A stretch of DNA of 64,000 bases, from positions 16,794 to 80,793 of the forward strand of contig DASTTY010000043.1 in assembly GCA_035759925.1 (NCBI GenBank), given 5' to 3'. Each line of letters begins with the position of its first letter. Position 1 is the stretch's first letter. The notes beneath the pieces were generated by a model. It had not been told where the DNA came from. It worked only from the letters and a program-made list of their open reading frames with translations, and did no database searches. This document shows, in pieces, positions 8,253 through 16,999 of the stretch. Origin of the DNA: RHKX01 sp035759925 (lineage in GTDB: Bacteria; Actinomycetota; Thermoleophilia; Solirubrobacterales; 70-9). The position numbers were made by a program, and so were the translations under genes.

Positions 8253-8729
8253 TCAGGCGGCGCGCGAGCCGTTGCCTTCGGCGCGGCGGACGGCGTCGTA
8301 GGCAAGCTCGTACTCGTAGCCGCGCCTCGTCAGGTGCGCGAGCGCCCGCGCCCGCGCCCGCTCGTCGCTCAAGTCCTCCTCCTTCGCCTCGACCAGACGC
8401 ACCGCCCGCTCGAGCTCCGCCTCGCGGGGCTCCGCCGCCGCCCGCTCGGCGAGTGCTGCCCCGATCCCCCGCTCGGTCAGCGCCGCGGCGATCCGGTGCG
8501 CGCCCCAGCCGGCGAGGTCGCGCTTGTCGGCAGCGTATGCGTGGGCGAACCGCTCGTCGTCGAGCTCGCCGAGCTCGACCAGCTCGGCGACGACCGCCTC
8601 GGTCAGATCCTCGTCGCAGCCGCGCTCACGGAGCCAGGAGTGCAGCTCCACCGAGGTTCGCTCACGGCGTCGCAGAGCGCCGAGCGCCTTGCCCAGCGCC
8701 GCCTGCAGTGTTTGACCGTCGGTCGCCAC
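8253..8729 (-). CDS. recX: regulatory protein RecX
   Basis: A 158-residue, helix-rich, highly charged protein with RecX family segments (SWLRERGCDEDLTEAVVAELVELGELDDERFA and a C-terminal three-helix repeat ending YELAYDAVRRA). RecX modulates RecA filament growth and is usually encoded directly after recA, as here, 18 bp downstream. The start is GTG (8729). The end overlaps only the alternative long N-terminus of rny, not the preferred rny start. Confidence 0.93.
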   Translation of the reverse strand: MATDGQTLQAALGKALGALRRRERTSVELHSWLRERGCDEDLTEAVVAELVELGELDDERFAHAYAADKRDLAGWGAHRIAAALTERGIGAALAERAAAEPREAELERAVRLVEAKEEDLSDERARARALAHLTRRGYEYELAYDAVRRAEGNGSRAA

Positions 8730-8747
8730 CGGCCGCGGCCCGAACCG

Positions 8748-9854
8748 CTAGGCGGCCTCGGAGTCCGCTTCGGGGACGACCTCGGCGGCCGCGGTCCGGG
8801 ACGGGCCGGGAGCGCGCTCGACGCCGAGGGCCTCGTAGATCTTCGATTCGATCTCGTCCGCCATCTCCGGGTTGTCGGCGAGGAACTGCTTCGAGTTGTT
8901 CCTGCCCTGCCCGAGCCGGGTCTCTCCGTAGGAGAAGAACGAGCCCGACTTGGTGACGATGTCGTGCTCGACCCCGAGGTCGAGCAGGCAGCTCTCGTTG
9001 GAGATGCCGACGCCGTACTCCACGTCGAACTCCGCCTGCTTGAACGGCGCCGCGACCTTGTTCTTGACGACCTTGACCCGGACCCGGTTGCCGACCGCCT
9101 CGGTGCCCTCCTTGAGGGTCTCGATCCGGCGCAGGTCGAGCCGCTGCGAGGAGTAGAACTTCAGCGCCCGCCCGCCCGGCTGCGTCTCGGGGCTCCCGAA
9201 GCTGACGCCGATCTTCTCGCGGATCTGGTTCGTGAACAGGCAGACCGTCTTCGCCCGGTTGAGGTTGCCGGCGAGCTTCCGCAGCGCCTGCGACATCAAC
9301 CGCGCCTGCAGGCCGACCTGGACCTCGCCCATCTGCCCCTCGAGCTCGACCCGCGGCGTCAGCGCCGCGACCGAGTCGACGGCGACGAGGTCGACCGCGC
9401 CGGAGCGGGTCAGCACGTCGACGATCTCGAGCGCCTGCTCGCCGTAGTCCGGCTGGGAGACCAGCAGCTCGTCGGTGTCGACGCCGATCCGCCGCGCATA
9501 GACGGGATCGATCGCGTGCTCGGCGTCCACGAAGGCGCAGACGCCGCCGCGGGCCTGGCACTGGGCGATGATGTGGTAGATCAGCGTCGTCTTGCCCGAC
9601 GACTCGGGGCCGAAGATCTCGACGATCCGGCCCTTCGGGACGCCGCCGACCCCGAGCGCGAGGTCGAGCGAGATCGCTCCCGTCGGGATCGCCTCGACAT
9701 CCATGACGGTCTTGCTGCCGAGCTTCATCACCGAGCCGGCGCCGAACTCGCGCTCGATCTGGGTGACCGCGGCCTTCAGCGCCGCGTCCTTGGCCTTCGC
9801 GTCCTTCGAGCCGGCCTCGATCGGCGTCGGCTTGCCCGTCTTCTCTGCTGCCAT
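8748..9854 (-). CDS. recA: recombinase RecA
   Basis: A 368-residue strand-exchange ATPase for homologous recombination and SOS signalling. Walker A GPESSGKTT is at 82-90; ATP-binding and DNA-loop motifs follow (VDAEHAIDP, LVAVDSVAALTPR, FTNQIREKIGVSFGSPETQPGG), with an acidic, Ala/Glu-rich C-terminal tail. No intein interrupts it. The ATG at 9854 is chosen because AAGGTGG lies just upstream, overlapping the thpR stop codon. An upstream in-frame ATG would add 38 non-conserved residues from thpR. It is followed by recX and rny. No clean LexA box was seen in the short thpR-recA spacing, so SOS control, if any, would act further upstream. Confidence 0.98.
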   Translation of the reverse strand: MAAEKTGKPTPIEAGSKDAKAKDAALKAAVTQIEREFGAGSVMKLGSKTVMDVEAIPTGAISLDLALGVGGVPKGRIVEIFGPESSGKTTLIYHIIAQCQARGGVCAFVDAEHAIDPVYARRIGVDTDELLVSQPDYGEQALEIVDVLTRSGAVDLVAVDSVAALTPRVELEGQMGEVQVGLQARLMSQALRKLAGNLNRAKTVCLFTNQIREKIGVSFGSPETQPGGRALKFYSSQRLDLRRIETLKEGTEAVGNRVRVKVVKNKVAAPFKQAEFDVEYGVGISNESCLLDLGVEHDIVTKSGSFFSYGETRLGQGRNNSKQFLADNPEMADEIESKIYEALGVERAPGPSRTAAAEVVPEADSEAA

Positions 9855-9867
9855 GTTCAAACCACCT

Positions 9868-10500
9868 TCATCCGCCGCTTCTGTGCGGCAATTCGACATC
9901 CGCAAGGACGCTGTAGCGAGCGCCCTGGGACTGGAGTTCGGAACGGTAGAGCGCCACCCGGACGGCATCGAACGTATGTCCTGCCCTCTTCCCGAGCGGC
10001 GCCAGGCCGGCGACGAAGTCGCGGGCCGCGCGGCCGCGCGGCGGGTCGCCGCGGACGCGGGCGACGCTCAGATGCGGCCGAAACGGCCTCGCCGGCGTTC
10101 CCGCGGCCTCGATCAGCTCCGCCTCCCGGAGCCGCTCCGCGAGGTCCTGCTGGAGCGCGATCGCAGCGTCGCTTTCGACGTCGAAGGCGATCACCCGCGG
10201 GCGCCGGCGCGGCAGCCCGACAGGCTCGGGCAGAAGCCGGAGCCGAACCGGGCCGGACGCGTCGAGCGCCGTAACCGCGGCGGCGACGCGCTCCACCTCG
10301 GCAGGATCGCGGTCGCCGAGGAAGGCGAGGGTGAGGTGGAGGTTGCCGGCTTCGATCGGCCGCAGCCGCTGCTGACCCGCCAGCGCCTGTCCCTGCCAGG
10401 CGGCGATCGAGTCGATGGCCGCGCCTGGGAGATCGAGGGCTGCGAAGACCCGGAGCCGCTCCGGCCGCTCGCCGCCTCGTTTCGCCTCGCCCCTCGTCAC
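9868..10500 (-). CDS. thpR: RNA 2',3'-cyclic phosphodiesterase ThpR (2H family)
   Basis: A 210-residue 2H phosphoesterase. The two signature H-x-T/S-x motifs are visible as HLTLAFLG and HLSVARVRG, in a frame starting RVFAALDLP, which is the usual N-terminus of this family. It hydrolyses RNA 2',3'-cyclic phosphates and can ligate tRNA half molecules in vitro; its physiological role is unclear. The GTG at 10500 is chosen because the longer open frame overlaps the divergent hydrolase. It sits 13 bp before recA and carries part of recA's ribosome-binding site in its stop region, so the pair is cotranscribed. Confidence 0.9.
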   Translation of the reverse strand: MTRGEAKRGGERPERLRVFAALDLPGAAIDSIAAWQGQALAGQQRLRPIEAGNLHLTLAFLGDRDPAEVERVAAAVTALDASGPVRLRLLPEPVGLPRRRPRVIAFDVESDAAIALQQDLAERLREAELIEAAGTPARPFRPHLSVARVRGDPPRGRAARDFVAGLAPLGKRAGHTFDAVRVALYRSELQSQGARYSVLADVELPHRSGG

Positions 10501-10620
10501 CCCGGCGACGCTAGAGGACCGCTGCGCACGGGTGTGCGACGTACGTGCCGATTCTCCGCCGCGAGCGTGAAATCTCTCGCCTCGACGTGGGACGATGGCT
10601 GCGTGGGAGTGGAGCGCCCC

Positions 10621-11526
10621 ATGCCCGAGGTCCCCGGCGTCACGGTCGAACACGGATTCCACGACGTCCGCGGGCTCCGCATGCACGTCGCCGCCGCCGG
10701 GTCGCCCGACGCCGAGCCGCTGGTGATGCTTCACGGCTGGCCCCAGCACTGGTACGCATGGCGGCGGCTGATCGGCCCGCTCAGCGAGCGCTACCGGGTC
10801 ATCTGCCCCGACCTCCGGGGCTTCGGTTGGAGCGATGCGCCCCACGGCAGCTACCTGAAGGCGGAGCTGGCGGCCGACGTCATCGCCCTCCTCGACGCCC
10901 TCGGGCTCGAGCGGGTACGGCTGGCCGGCCACGACTGGGGCGGCTTCACCGGCTTCCTCCTCTGCCTCGACCATCCGCAGCGGATCTCCCATTTCGCGGT
11001 GGCCGGGATGAGCCATCCGTGGGTCCAGCGCGAGTCCGGCCCTGTCGCGGCGGCGAAGCTGCTCCGCCGTCTCGCCTACATGGCGCTGATCGCATCGCCG
11101 GTCGTCGGCGGGCAGGTCGTACAGCGGGTCCCCGGCTTCATGCGGACCGTTCTCCGCTCGAGCGCCGTCGACCCGGATCGGACCTGGAGTGCGGCCGAGC
11201 TCGAGACCTACGTAGCCCAGTGGAGCGAGCCCGATCGCGCCGCCGCCAGCGTGGCCGTCTACCGATCGTTCTTGACTCGCGAGCTCCGCGACATCGCCGC
11301 CGGCGGCTTCGCTGGCCGGGTCATGGAAACGCCGTGCATCCAGTTCGTCGGCGTCGCCGACCCGGTCGTCCGGCCCGACCAGCAGCGCGGCTGCGAGGCG
11401 AACGCCCCGCGGCTCCGCCTCGAGGTCGTCCCCGATGCCGGTCACTGGCTGCCCGAGGAGGCCCCGGAGGCGCTGCTCGGCCCGATGCTCGACCTCTATG
11501 CCGGACCGGGCTCGGCCGGCGTCTGA
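10621..11526 (+). CDS. alpha/beta hydrolase, epoxide hydrolase-like
   Basis: A 301-residue alpha/beta hydrolase with an aspartate nucleophile (Asp105 in AGHDWGG), oxyanion-hole motif HGWP at 38-41, CPDLRGFGWSDAP near 62-74, a likely acid Asp in GVADPVVRP and the catalytic His in GHWLPEEAPE. The Asp nucleophile plus HGxP points to epoxide hydrolase or haloalkane dehalogenase rather than a serine esterase. The HGWP motif and the cap-domain length favour epoxide hydrolase. The ATG at 10621 has GGAG six bases upstream. It is divergent from thpR and convergent with the metallopeptidase. The substrate is unknown. Confidence 0.85.
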   Translation: MPEVPGVTVEHGFHDVRGLRMHVAAAGSPDAEPLVMLHGWPQHWYAWRRLIGPLSERYRVICPDLRGFGWSDAPHGSYLKAELAADVIALLDALGLERVRLAGHDWGGFTGFLLCLDHPQRISHFAVAGMSHPWVQRESGPVAAAKLLRRLAYMALIASPVVGGQVVQRVPGFMRTVLRSSAVDPDRTWSAAELETYVAQWSEPDRAAASVAVYRSFLTRELRDIAAGGFAGRVMETPCIQFVGVADPVVRPDQQRGCEANAPRLRLEVVPDAGHWLPEEAPEALLGPMLDLYAGPGSAGV

Positions 11527-11568
11527 GGCGCAGATTCGGTCCCTGACAGGAACCTGATTTGCATCTCA

Positions 11569-11583
11569 CCCCCGATCTGGGGG
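11569..11583. terminator. hairpin between convergent genes
   Basis: CCCCC-GATCT-GGGGG forms a symmetric stem between the hydrolase stop (11526) and the metallopeptidase stop (11589). A weaker hairpin (GGTCCCTG/CAGGAACC) overlaps it on the left. Neither has a long T run, so termination efficiency is uncertain. Confidence 0.4.
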
Positions 11584-11588
11584 CCGGC

Positions 11589-14500
11589 CTAGGGCACCCG
11601 GGTCAGCGAGTCGCAGCCCTGGAAGACCATGTTCGTCGGTCCGAAGCGGCCGCGGACGCACGCCTCCGTCGTGCCCGGCGTCAGCGACGAGCGCTGGGTC
11701 TCGAAGTGGAGCACCATGTCGAGGTCGCCGTCCCGGGTCCGCTCGTCGGAGCGCTCGATCGCATCCTCGATGTGGCCCTTGCCGTGGGCCTCGGGGGCGC
11801 CACCGCCTGCGGTCACGACCGGCTTCGGGGCGAACCGGGTCGTCAGCGGCTTGATCTGGGCCGCGTTGAACGCGAGCGGCAGGCCGTACTCCCCCGCCCT
11901 CGTGGTGAGCACCGCAACCGGGATGACGCCGTTCGACTTCAGGTTGAACGGGTTCTTGAAGCTCCCCGGATGGATGTTGATCGCGACCGGAACGATGCAC
12001 TCCACGGTGAACGACGTCTCCGCGTGATTGTTGACCGGGTTCGGATCGGTGTCGTCGGCCTTGTCCGGCGCGATGTCGTTCTTGAACGTGAACGTCGCCG
12101 GGCCGCCGTTCGTGCACTTGATCTGGAACTGCTCGTCGACCGAGCGCTGCTCCTGATAGCCGAGCGCGCTCTCGACGTGGGCGGTCGACGCCGGGCTGAC
12201 GGTCGCGTTCGCCGTCGCCGTCGCCGTCCGCGCCACCTTCGTGTCCATCGGCGCCGACGGGCCGTCGTTGGTGATCACCTTGTGCAGGGTCACGTTGGCG
12301 GGCTGTCCGACGATCATCTCGAGGGGCGCGTTCGTCGCCGCGAAGCTGACGATCCTCAGGTCGGCCTTCGCCTTGACCAGGGTCGACTCGCTCTTGGCGT
12401 CGTTGCTCGAATCGCGGTCGAAACGGTCGGCGTCGGCCGTCGCCTGGTTGCTGATCGTCAGCGGTCCACCGTTGTCGTAGACGAGGTCGCGGGCGATGGT
12501 GGCGGTGATCGTGAACGTCCTGCTCTCGTCGTCGGCGAGGTTGTCGAGGCCGCAGGTCAGCGTTCCTGTCGGGGCCTCGGTGCACGGGATCGAGCTCGAC
12601 TTGTAGGTCGTGCCGGCCGGCAGGACGTCGACGACCTCGGCGTTCTCAGCCGTTCCGGGGCCGTTGTTGCGGGCCTGGATCGTGTAGGTCAGGTCCTCCC
12701 CCGCGAATGCCGGGTCCTGGCCATCGGTCTTCGAGACGAGCTCCATGTCGGCCGTCGAGACCGTGAAGTCGCGGGTGGCGGGCGTCGGGTCGGTGTTCGA
12801 TCCGATGCTCGCCCGGACCCGGAACGTGTAGTCGCCGTCGGCGAGATCCGATGACGGCGTATGGCTGCCGGCTCCCGAGCATGCCCCCCAGCTCGGCGTT
12901 CCGGTGTCGACCGAGCACTGGAACGTCGCGGCCGGCTTGGCGATGTTCGGCGGCACCTGGAACTGCGCCGGCACGCTGAACGTCCAGGTCGGCGTCGGGT
13001 CGTCGGTGTTGCCGGGCCCGCTGTCGATCTGGGTATCCGGCGTGGCCGCCTCGACGTCCATCTCGGTCGCCAGCACCGCGTTGTTGACCTGCGTGCAGTC
13101 GGCGGCGACGATCCCGCTCGTCCCGGTCAGGTTCGTGCACGCCTGCCGCAGCGCGTTGCCGAGCGTGCCGTAGTCGCTGCCTGAGGTGAGGATGTTGGTC
13201 TGCGCCTCGTAGTAGATCCGGATCGCCTTCTCGAGCCCGATCGGGCTGACCGTGTAGGTGTTGAACGTCTGCCCGTCGACGAGTAGGAAGAAGGCCTTGT
13301 TGCTGACGCCGCTGTTGGTGTGTACGCGCCCGTTGTCGGCCGCGTTGAAGCCCCAGAAGCGGCTCGTCATCTTGTCGGGGTCGTTGAAGGCGGGCGGGTT
13401 CGCCATGTTGCGGATCACGCCGAGCGAGCTGTCCTCGCCGATCCGCCAGCGGACGGCGGCGGTATCGGTGCCGGTTCCGTTCGTCAGGTCGACCGACTCG
13501 CCGAAGACGTCGGAGAGCGACTCGTTCATCGCCCCGGACTCGTTCTGGTAGACCAGCCCGGACTCGACGTTCGTGACCCCGTGGGTCAGCTCGTGGCCCA
13601 TGATGTCGTCGGAGCCGACCCCGGTGCCGATGTACATCTGCAGCTGCGAGCTCGAGTAGAACGCGTTGTTGTAGTTCGGGCAGGGGTCCTGGAAGATCGT
13701 CGGCGGCGGTGGGCTCGGATTCGGGATCGTCGTGTTCGTGCACCACCGCACTGTCGCCTTGAGCAGTTGTCCGGCATTGTCGATGCTGTCGCGCCCCCAG
13801 CGCGAGTTGTAGAAGTTGTAGGTGTCGCCGAGGAAGTCGTAGACGGGCTGGACGTCGGCGACGCCACCGCTGTAGGTGCCGCCCTCGGTGAGGACGCCGC
13901 TCGTGCAGTCGACGGGCGCCGACCGGGTCTCGTTGTCGTCGCAGATCCGGCGATTCAACGCTGCATGGGTGAGCTCGAAGACGTGCGCGACGTCACCGGT
14001 GTGGGCATCGACGAGAACCTGCTTGTCGATCGTCGTGCTCTCCGGCGCGGTCACTGTCACATCCCAGACGAGCTGCGAGCCGCCTGAGCTGCCGTAGAGG
14101 GACGGGTCGTAAACATGGAGATCGCCGGGACTGGCGTCGAGCTCTCCGGCCGCGACGCCGGCTCGTGCGGCGATCGCGGCGCCCGCGGCATCGGCGGCCT
14201 CTGCACGCGAGACGGTCGGATCGGTGTCGATGCCATTCCCCGGCAGCGCCTCGCCGCTCACCGAGAGGACCTCATTGCCGGCGGTCAGGTTGACGACGAG
14301 CTCCCCGGCCATCACCGGGACCCCGTCGACGAACTGCTGGGTGCGAACCGCGACGCCGCCGCTCGCCGTCGTCGTCACGTCGGTGACGGCGAGCCTGTCG
14401 CCGCCGACCCCGAACGCGTCGGCGTGGTCGCTCAGGTATCCGAGCGCAGCCGTGGCGGCGGGAGTGCCGGCGCTGACGTCGTCCGGCGCCGGAATCGGCG

Positions 14501-14723
14501 CGCCTGGCTCGGTGGCCACGAAGACGACCTTGCCGGTATCGTCGCTGCGCGTCACGTCCGCCTCGGGTCCGAAGCCCTCCGCCGCCCCGGCGCGGGTGGC
14601 GAACAGCAGCATCAGGAGGGCGATGGCGAGCAGGGCGAGGACCATCTCGGCGAGTGGCGATCCCGCGAGCCTCCCGGTGGTCTTCGGTGCCGGGACAGAG
14701 CGATGCCTGCGCTCGTAGCTCAT
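11589..14723 (-). CDS. secreted M4-family (thermolysin-like) metallopeptidase with C-terminal repeat domains
   Basis: A 1044-residue exported peptidase. A basic N-terminus and hydrophobic helix (about 27-48) form a signal or anchor. A fungalysin/thermolysin propeptide-like region follows, then the zinc site HELTH at 377-381, the third ligand Glu401 in NESLSD, and the catalytic-His region RVHTNSGVSNKAFFLL. After about 560 come beta-sandwich repeats: an Ig-like domain with paired Cys, then a DUF11-type repeat (AGEDLTYTIQARNNGPGTAENAEVVDVLP) and a further domain. It likely digests extracellular protein. Several cysteine pairs suggest disulfides. The ATG is preceded by GGAGGGG and a strong promoter. 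It is monocistronic, and about three times the size of the M4 catalytic unit. Confidence 0.92.
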   Translation of the reverse strand: MSYERRHRSVPAPKTTGRLAGSPLAEMVLALLAIALLMLLFATRAGAAEGFGPEADVTRSDDTGKVVFVATEPGAPIPAPDDVSAGTPAATAALGYLSDHADAFGVGGDRLAVTDVTTTASGGVAVRTQQFVDGVPVMAGELVVNLTAGNEVLSVSGEALPGNGIDTDPTVSRAEAADAAGAAIAARAGVAAGELDASPGDLHVYDPSLYGSSGGSQLVWDVTVTAPESTTIDKQVLVDAHTGDVAHVFELTHAALNRRICDDNETRSAPVDCTSGVLTEGGTYSGGVADVQPVYDFLGDTYNFYNSRWGRDSIDNAGQLLKATVRWCTNTTIPNPSPPPPTIFQDPCPNYNNAFYSSSQLQMYIGTGVGSDDIMGHELTHGVTNVESGLVYQNESGAMNESLSDVFGESVDLTNGTGTDTAAVRWRIGEDSSLGVIRNMANPPAFNDPDKMTSRFWGFNAADNGRVHTNSGVSNKAFFLLVDGQTFNTYTVSPIGLEKAIRIYYEAQTNILTSGSDYGTLGNALRQACTNLTGTSGIVAADCTQVNNAVLATEMDVEAATPDTQIDSGPGNTDDPTPTWTFSVPAQFQVPPNIAKPAATFQCSVDTGTPSWGACSGAGSHTPSSDLADGDYTFRVRASIGSNTDPTPATRDFTVSTADMELVSKTDGQDPAFAGEDLTYTIQARNNGPGTAENAEVVDVLPAGTTYKSSSIPCTEAPTGTLTCGLDNLADDESRTFTITATIARDLVYDNGGPLTISNQATADADRFDRDSSNDAKSESTLVKAKADLRIVSFAATNAPLEMIVGQPANVTLHKVITNDGPSAPMDTKVARTATATANATVSPASTAHVESALGYQEQRSVDEQFQIKCTNGGPATFTFKNDIAPDKADDTDPNPVNNHAETSFTVECIVPVAINIHPGSFKNPFNLKSNGVIPVAVLTTRAGEYGLPLAFNAAQIKPLTTRFAPKPVVTAGGGAPEAHGKGHIEDAIERSDERTRDGDLDMVLHFETQRSSLTPGTTEACVRGRFGPTNMVFQGCDSLTRVP

Positions 14724-14799
14724 GAACCCCTCCGAGTCTGCCTGCCATTAAATAGGCAAGACGGTTCGCGTCAGCTTTGTTCGGTTTGCCGCTGCGTCC

Positions 14800-14828
14800 A
14801 ACGTAATCCCGGCACCGGGAGGTGTCAA
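14800..14828 (-). promoter_or_regulatory. promoter of the metallopeptidase with a palindrome in the spacer
   Basis: On the minus strand a perfect TTGACA (14823-14828) and TACGTT (14800-14805) are separated by 17 bp. The spacer contains CCCGG-CA-CCGGG (14808-14819), a 12-bp inverted repeat well placed for a repressor to block polymerase. The transcript would have a leader of about 70 nt ending in a GGAGGGG ribosome-binding site. Confidence 0.65.
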
Positions 14829-14881
14829 ACGGCCTGGCCGGATGTACGAGCGCGTCCCGGGGGCGGCACTCCGCGAGCGGC

Positions 14882-16159
14882 CTACAGCGGCAGGTCCTCG
14901 TCGATCAGGACCCGTCTGATCATGTGCATCGCGACGCTCACCGAGCGATCGCGGACGTCGTCGCGGCCCCCCGGCAGCTGCGGATCGCGGGCGAGCGCGT
15001 CCCCCGACGCGGTGGCGACGCAGATGCAGACGTAGCCGACCGGCTTCTCCTCGGTTCCGCCGCCGGGCCCGGCGACGCCGGTGATGCCGACGCCGAGCTC
15101 GACCCCGAATCGTGCGATCGCGCCGTCCGCCATCGCCCGCGCGACTTCGGGCGAGACGGCCCCATGGGACGCGATCAGCTCCGCCGGGACGCCGAGCAGA
15201 TCGGACTTCGCGCGGTTCGAGTAGGAGACGACCCCACCGGCGAAGTAGGTGGAAGCGCCGGGCAGATCGGTTAGGCGCGCGGCGAGCAGCCCACCCGTGC
15301 AGGACTCGGCGACGGCGATCGAGCTCTCGGCGAGGAGCCCGGCGACGAGCTCGTCGATGCTCTCGCCCCGCTCGGTGTAGATGAAGGCTCCGTGGCGCTC
15401 CCGGAGCGCCATGAACAGCGATTCGCGGAGCCCGAGGTCCCGGACCCGGTAGCGGACGTCGATCTCGAGCTCGGAGCCGCGGCGCAGGCAGGTCGTGATC
15501 TCGAGCGGCTCGAGATCGATGTCGCGCTCGATCTCGCGCAGCGTCTTCGCGATCGTCGACTCCGGGATCCCGAACATCTTCATCGTCTCGACCGCGTAGG
15601 AGTCGGCTCCGGCGAGGATCGCCGCGACCGGCCCGGAGGCGACCGCGGCGGGCCACATCGCCTGCAGCTCGCGGGGCGGGCCGGGCAGGACGAGCACGGT
15701 CTGCTCATCCGCCCCGACGACGAGACCCGGCGCGGTCCCGGCGGGGTCGAGCGCGATCGCGCCCTCGGGGACCATCGCCTGCTTGCGGGTCCCGTCGCGG
15801 AGGGCCTCGGGGTCGAACTTCATCCGCCGCGCGAACCCGGCGACGATCTCGGAGATCCGCTTCTCCATCGCCTCGTCCAGGACCATCTCGCGGCCTGCGA
15901 ACCCGGCGACGATCTCGGCGGTGAGGTCGTCGGCGGTCGGACCGAGGCCTCCGGTCGTCACGATCAGGTCAACCTCCGCCCCGCGCAGGAACGCGAGCGC
16001 AGCCCGCAGGTCCTCGGGACGGTCGCCGACGCAGACGATGTGGGAGACCTCGCAGCCGAGCTCGCCGAGCCGCTCCGACACCCAGGGCCCGTTGCGGTCG
16101 GTCACCCGCCCGCTGAGGACCTCGGTGCCGGTGACGACGATGCCGGCGCGGACGCTCAC
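14882..16159 (-). CDS. cinA: CinA family protein (nicotinamide mononucleotide deamidase-related)
   Basis: A 425-residue two-domain protein. The N-terminal molybdopterin-binding-like domain (VVTGTEVLSGRVTDRNG, TTGGLGPTADDLT) carries ADP-ribose pyrophosphatase activity in studied homologues. The C-terminal PncC domain (AESCTGGLLAARLTDLPGAS, VSYSNRAKSDLLGV) deamidates NMN. Role: pyridine nucleotide recycling. The GTG at 16159 overlaps the rodZ-like stop as GTGA, so translational coupling is likely. In actinomycetes cinA commonly lies between ftsK or rodZ-like genes and recA, as here. Confidence 0.93.
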   Translation of the reverse strand: MSVRAGIVVTGTEVLSGRVTDRNGPWVSERLGELGCEVSHIVCVGDRPEDLRAALAFLRGAEVDLIVTTGGLGPTADDLTAEIVAGFAGREMVLDEAMEKRISEIVAGFARRMKFDPEALRDGTRKQAMVPEGAIALDPAGTAPGLVVGADEQTVLVLPGPPRELQAMWPAAVASGPVAAILAGADSYAVETMKMFGIPESTIAKTLREIERDIDLEPLEITTCLRRGSELEIDVRYRVRDLGLRESLFMALRERHGAFIYTERGESIDELVAGLLAESSIAVAESCTGGLLAARLTDLPGASTYFAGGVVSYSNRAKSDLLGVPAELIASHGAVSPEVARAMADGAIARFGVELGVGITGVAGPGGGTEEKPVGYVCICVATASGDALARDPQLPGGRDDVRDRSVSVAMHMIRRVLIDEDLPL

Positions 16160-16938
16160 GGACAGTCCGGCCCGGCGTAGTCGATCTCCCTGATCCCGTC
16201 CTGATCCGCCTCGAAGCTCGCATCGCCGTCCGCCTCGAGCTTCTTCTCCTCGCCGCCGGCCTTCATCCGCACGGTGCCGCCGCCGACGAGATCGAGCCGG
16301 TAGGACTTCTCGCCGCTGTACTCCTCGGTCGCTCCGACCGCAAGTACCTGCGAGTCGACCAGCGCATCGCCGCCGGCGACGAGGCAGACCCGCGTCGTCG
16401 TCAGCGGCTCGATGCTGACGTCGATCGGCTCCAGCTTCTTCTCGTCCGGCTTGGCGACCTGCTTCTCGTCCTTCTTCTTCGCCTTGCCGGCGGGCTTGAT
16501 CCGGGAGGTCTCGCCGCCGTTGTCGCCCGTGGTGAGCCCGATCACCGCCAGGATCGCCAGGAGGACGATGACGGCAGCACCGATCGCGACGATCCAGCCG
16601 CTCCGTGACGGCGGCCGCGATCCCGCGGCGCGGCGGTTGCGGAGGACCGGTTCGGGAGGCGCGGGGGCGGCGACGGCGGGCTCCTCGAAGTTGCGCCGGT
16701 AGCGATCGGCGAGGGCCTCCCCGTCGAGCCCGAGCAGCTGTCCGTAGGTGCGCAGGAAGCCGCGAACGTAGGCGGGCCCGGGCAGGATCTCCCACTCCTC
16801 GGCCTCGAGGGCGCGCAGGTAGCGGGTCCGGATCTTCGTCCGGTCCTCCGCCTCCTTGATGTCCATGCCGAGCCGCCGGCGCGCGTCCTTGAGGGTGGCG
16901 CCGATGCCGGGTCCGGCCTGGTGGTCGTAGGGGCTCAT
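16156..16938 (-). CDS. RodZ-like helix-turn-helix membrane protein
   Basis: A 260-residue bitopic protein. An N-terminal HTH domain (GIGATLKDARRRLGMDIKEAEDRTKIRTRYLRALE) is followed by a single membrane helix (about 112-135) and an extracytoplasmic Lys-rich linker and beta domain (DUF4115-like). This is the architecture of RodZ, which links the MreB cytoskeleton to wall synthesis. Whether it acts with MreB here is unknown, as no mreB is in the window. The ATG at 16938 is used because it begins the conserved part and has AATACT 9 nt upstream. It lies between ftsK and cinA. Confidence 0.8.
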   Translation of the reverse strand: MSPYDHQAGPGIGATLKDARRRLGMDIKEAEDRTKIRTRYLRALEAEEWEILPGPAYVRGFLRTYGQLLGLDGEALADRYRRNFEEPAVAAPAPPEPVLRNRRAAGSRPPSRSGWIVAIGAAVIVLLAILAVIGLTTGDNGGETSRIKPAGKAKKKDEKQVAKPDEKKLEPIDVSIEPLTTTRVCLVAGGDALVDSQVLAVGATEEYSGEKSYRLDLVGGGTVRMKAGGEEKKLEADGDASFEADQDGIREIDYAGPDCP

Positions 16939-16947
16939 CGGCCGCTC

Positions 16948-16953
16948 AGTATT
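16948..16953 (-). promoter_or_regulatory. -10 element for rodZ-like/cinA (near-leaderless)
   Basis: AATACT on the minus strand is 9 nt before the ATG (16938). Confidence 0.4.
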
Positions 16954-16999
16954 GCGAGGTCGGCCGGGCGGGAACGTGCGGCGGGTGGACGTTGAAAGA

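Noticed and set aside
9928..9939. GAAC-TCCA-GTCC on the minus strand upstream of recA as a LexA box
   Set aside because: One arm is mismatched (GTCC instead of GTTC), and it lies within thpR coding sequence with no nearby promoter.
9592..10620. N-terminal extension of the alpha/beta hydrolase frame
   Set aside because: It is antisense to recA and thpR and has no hydrolase homology; the ATG at 10621 has a ribosome-binding site.
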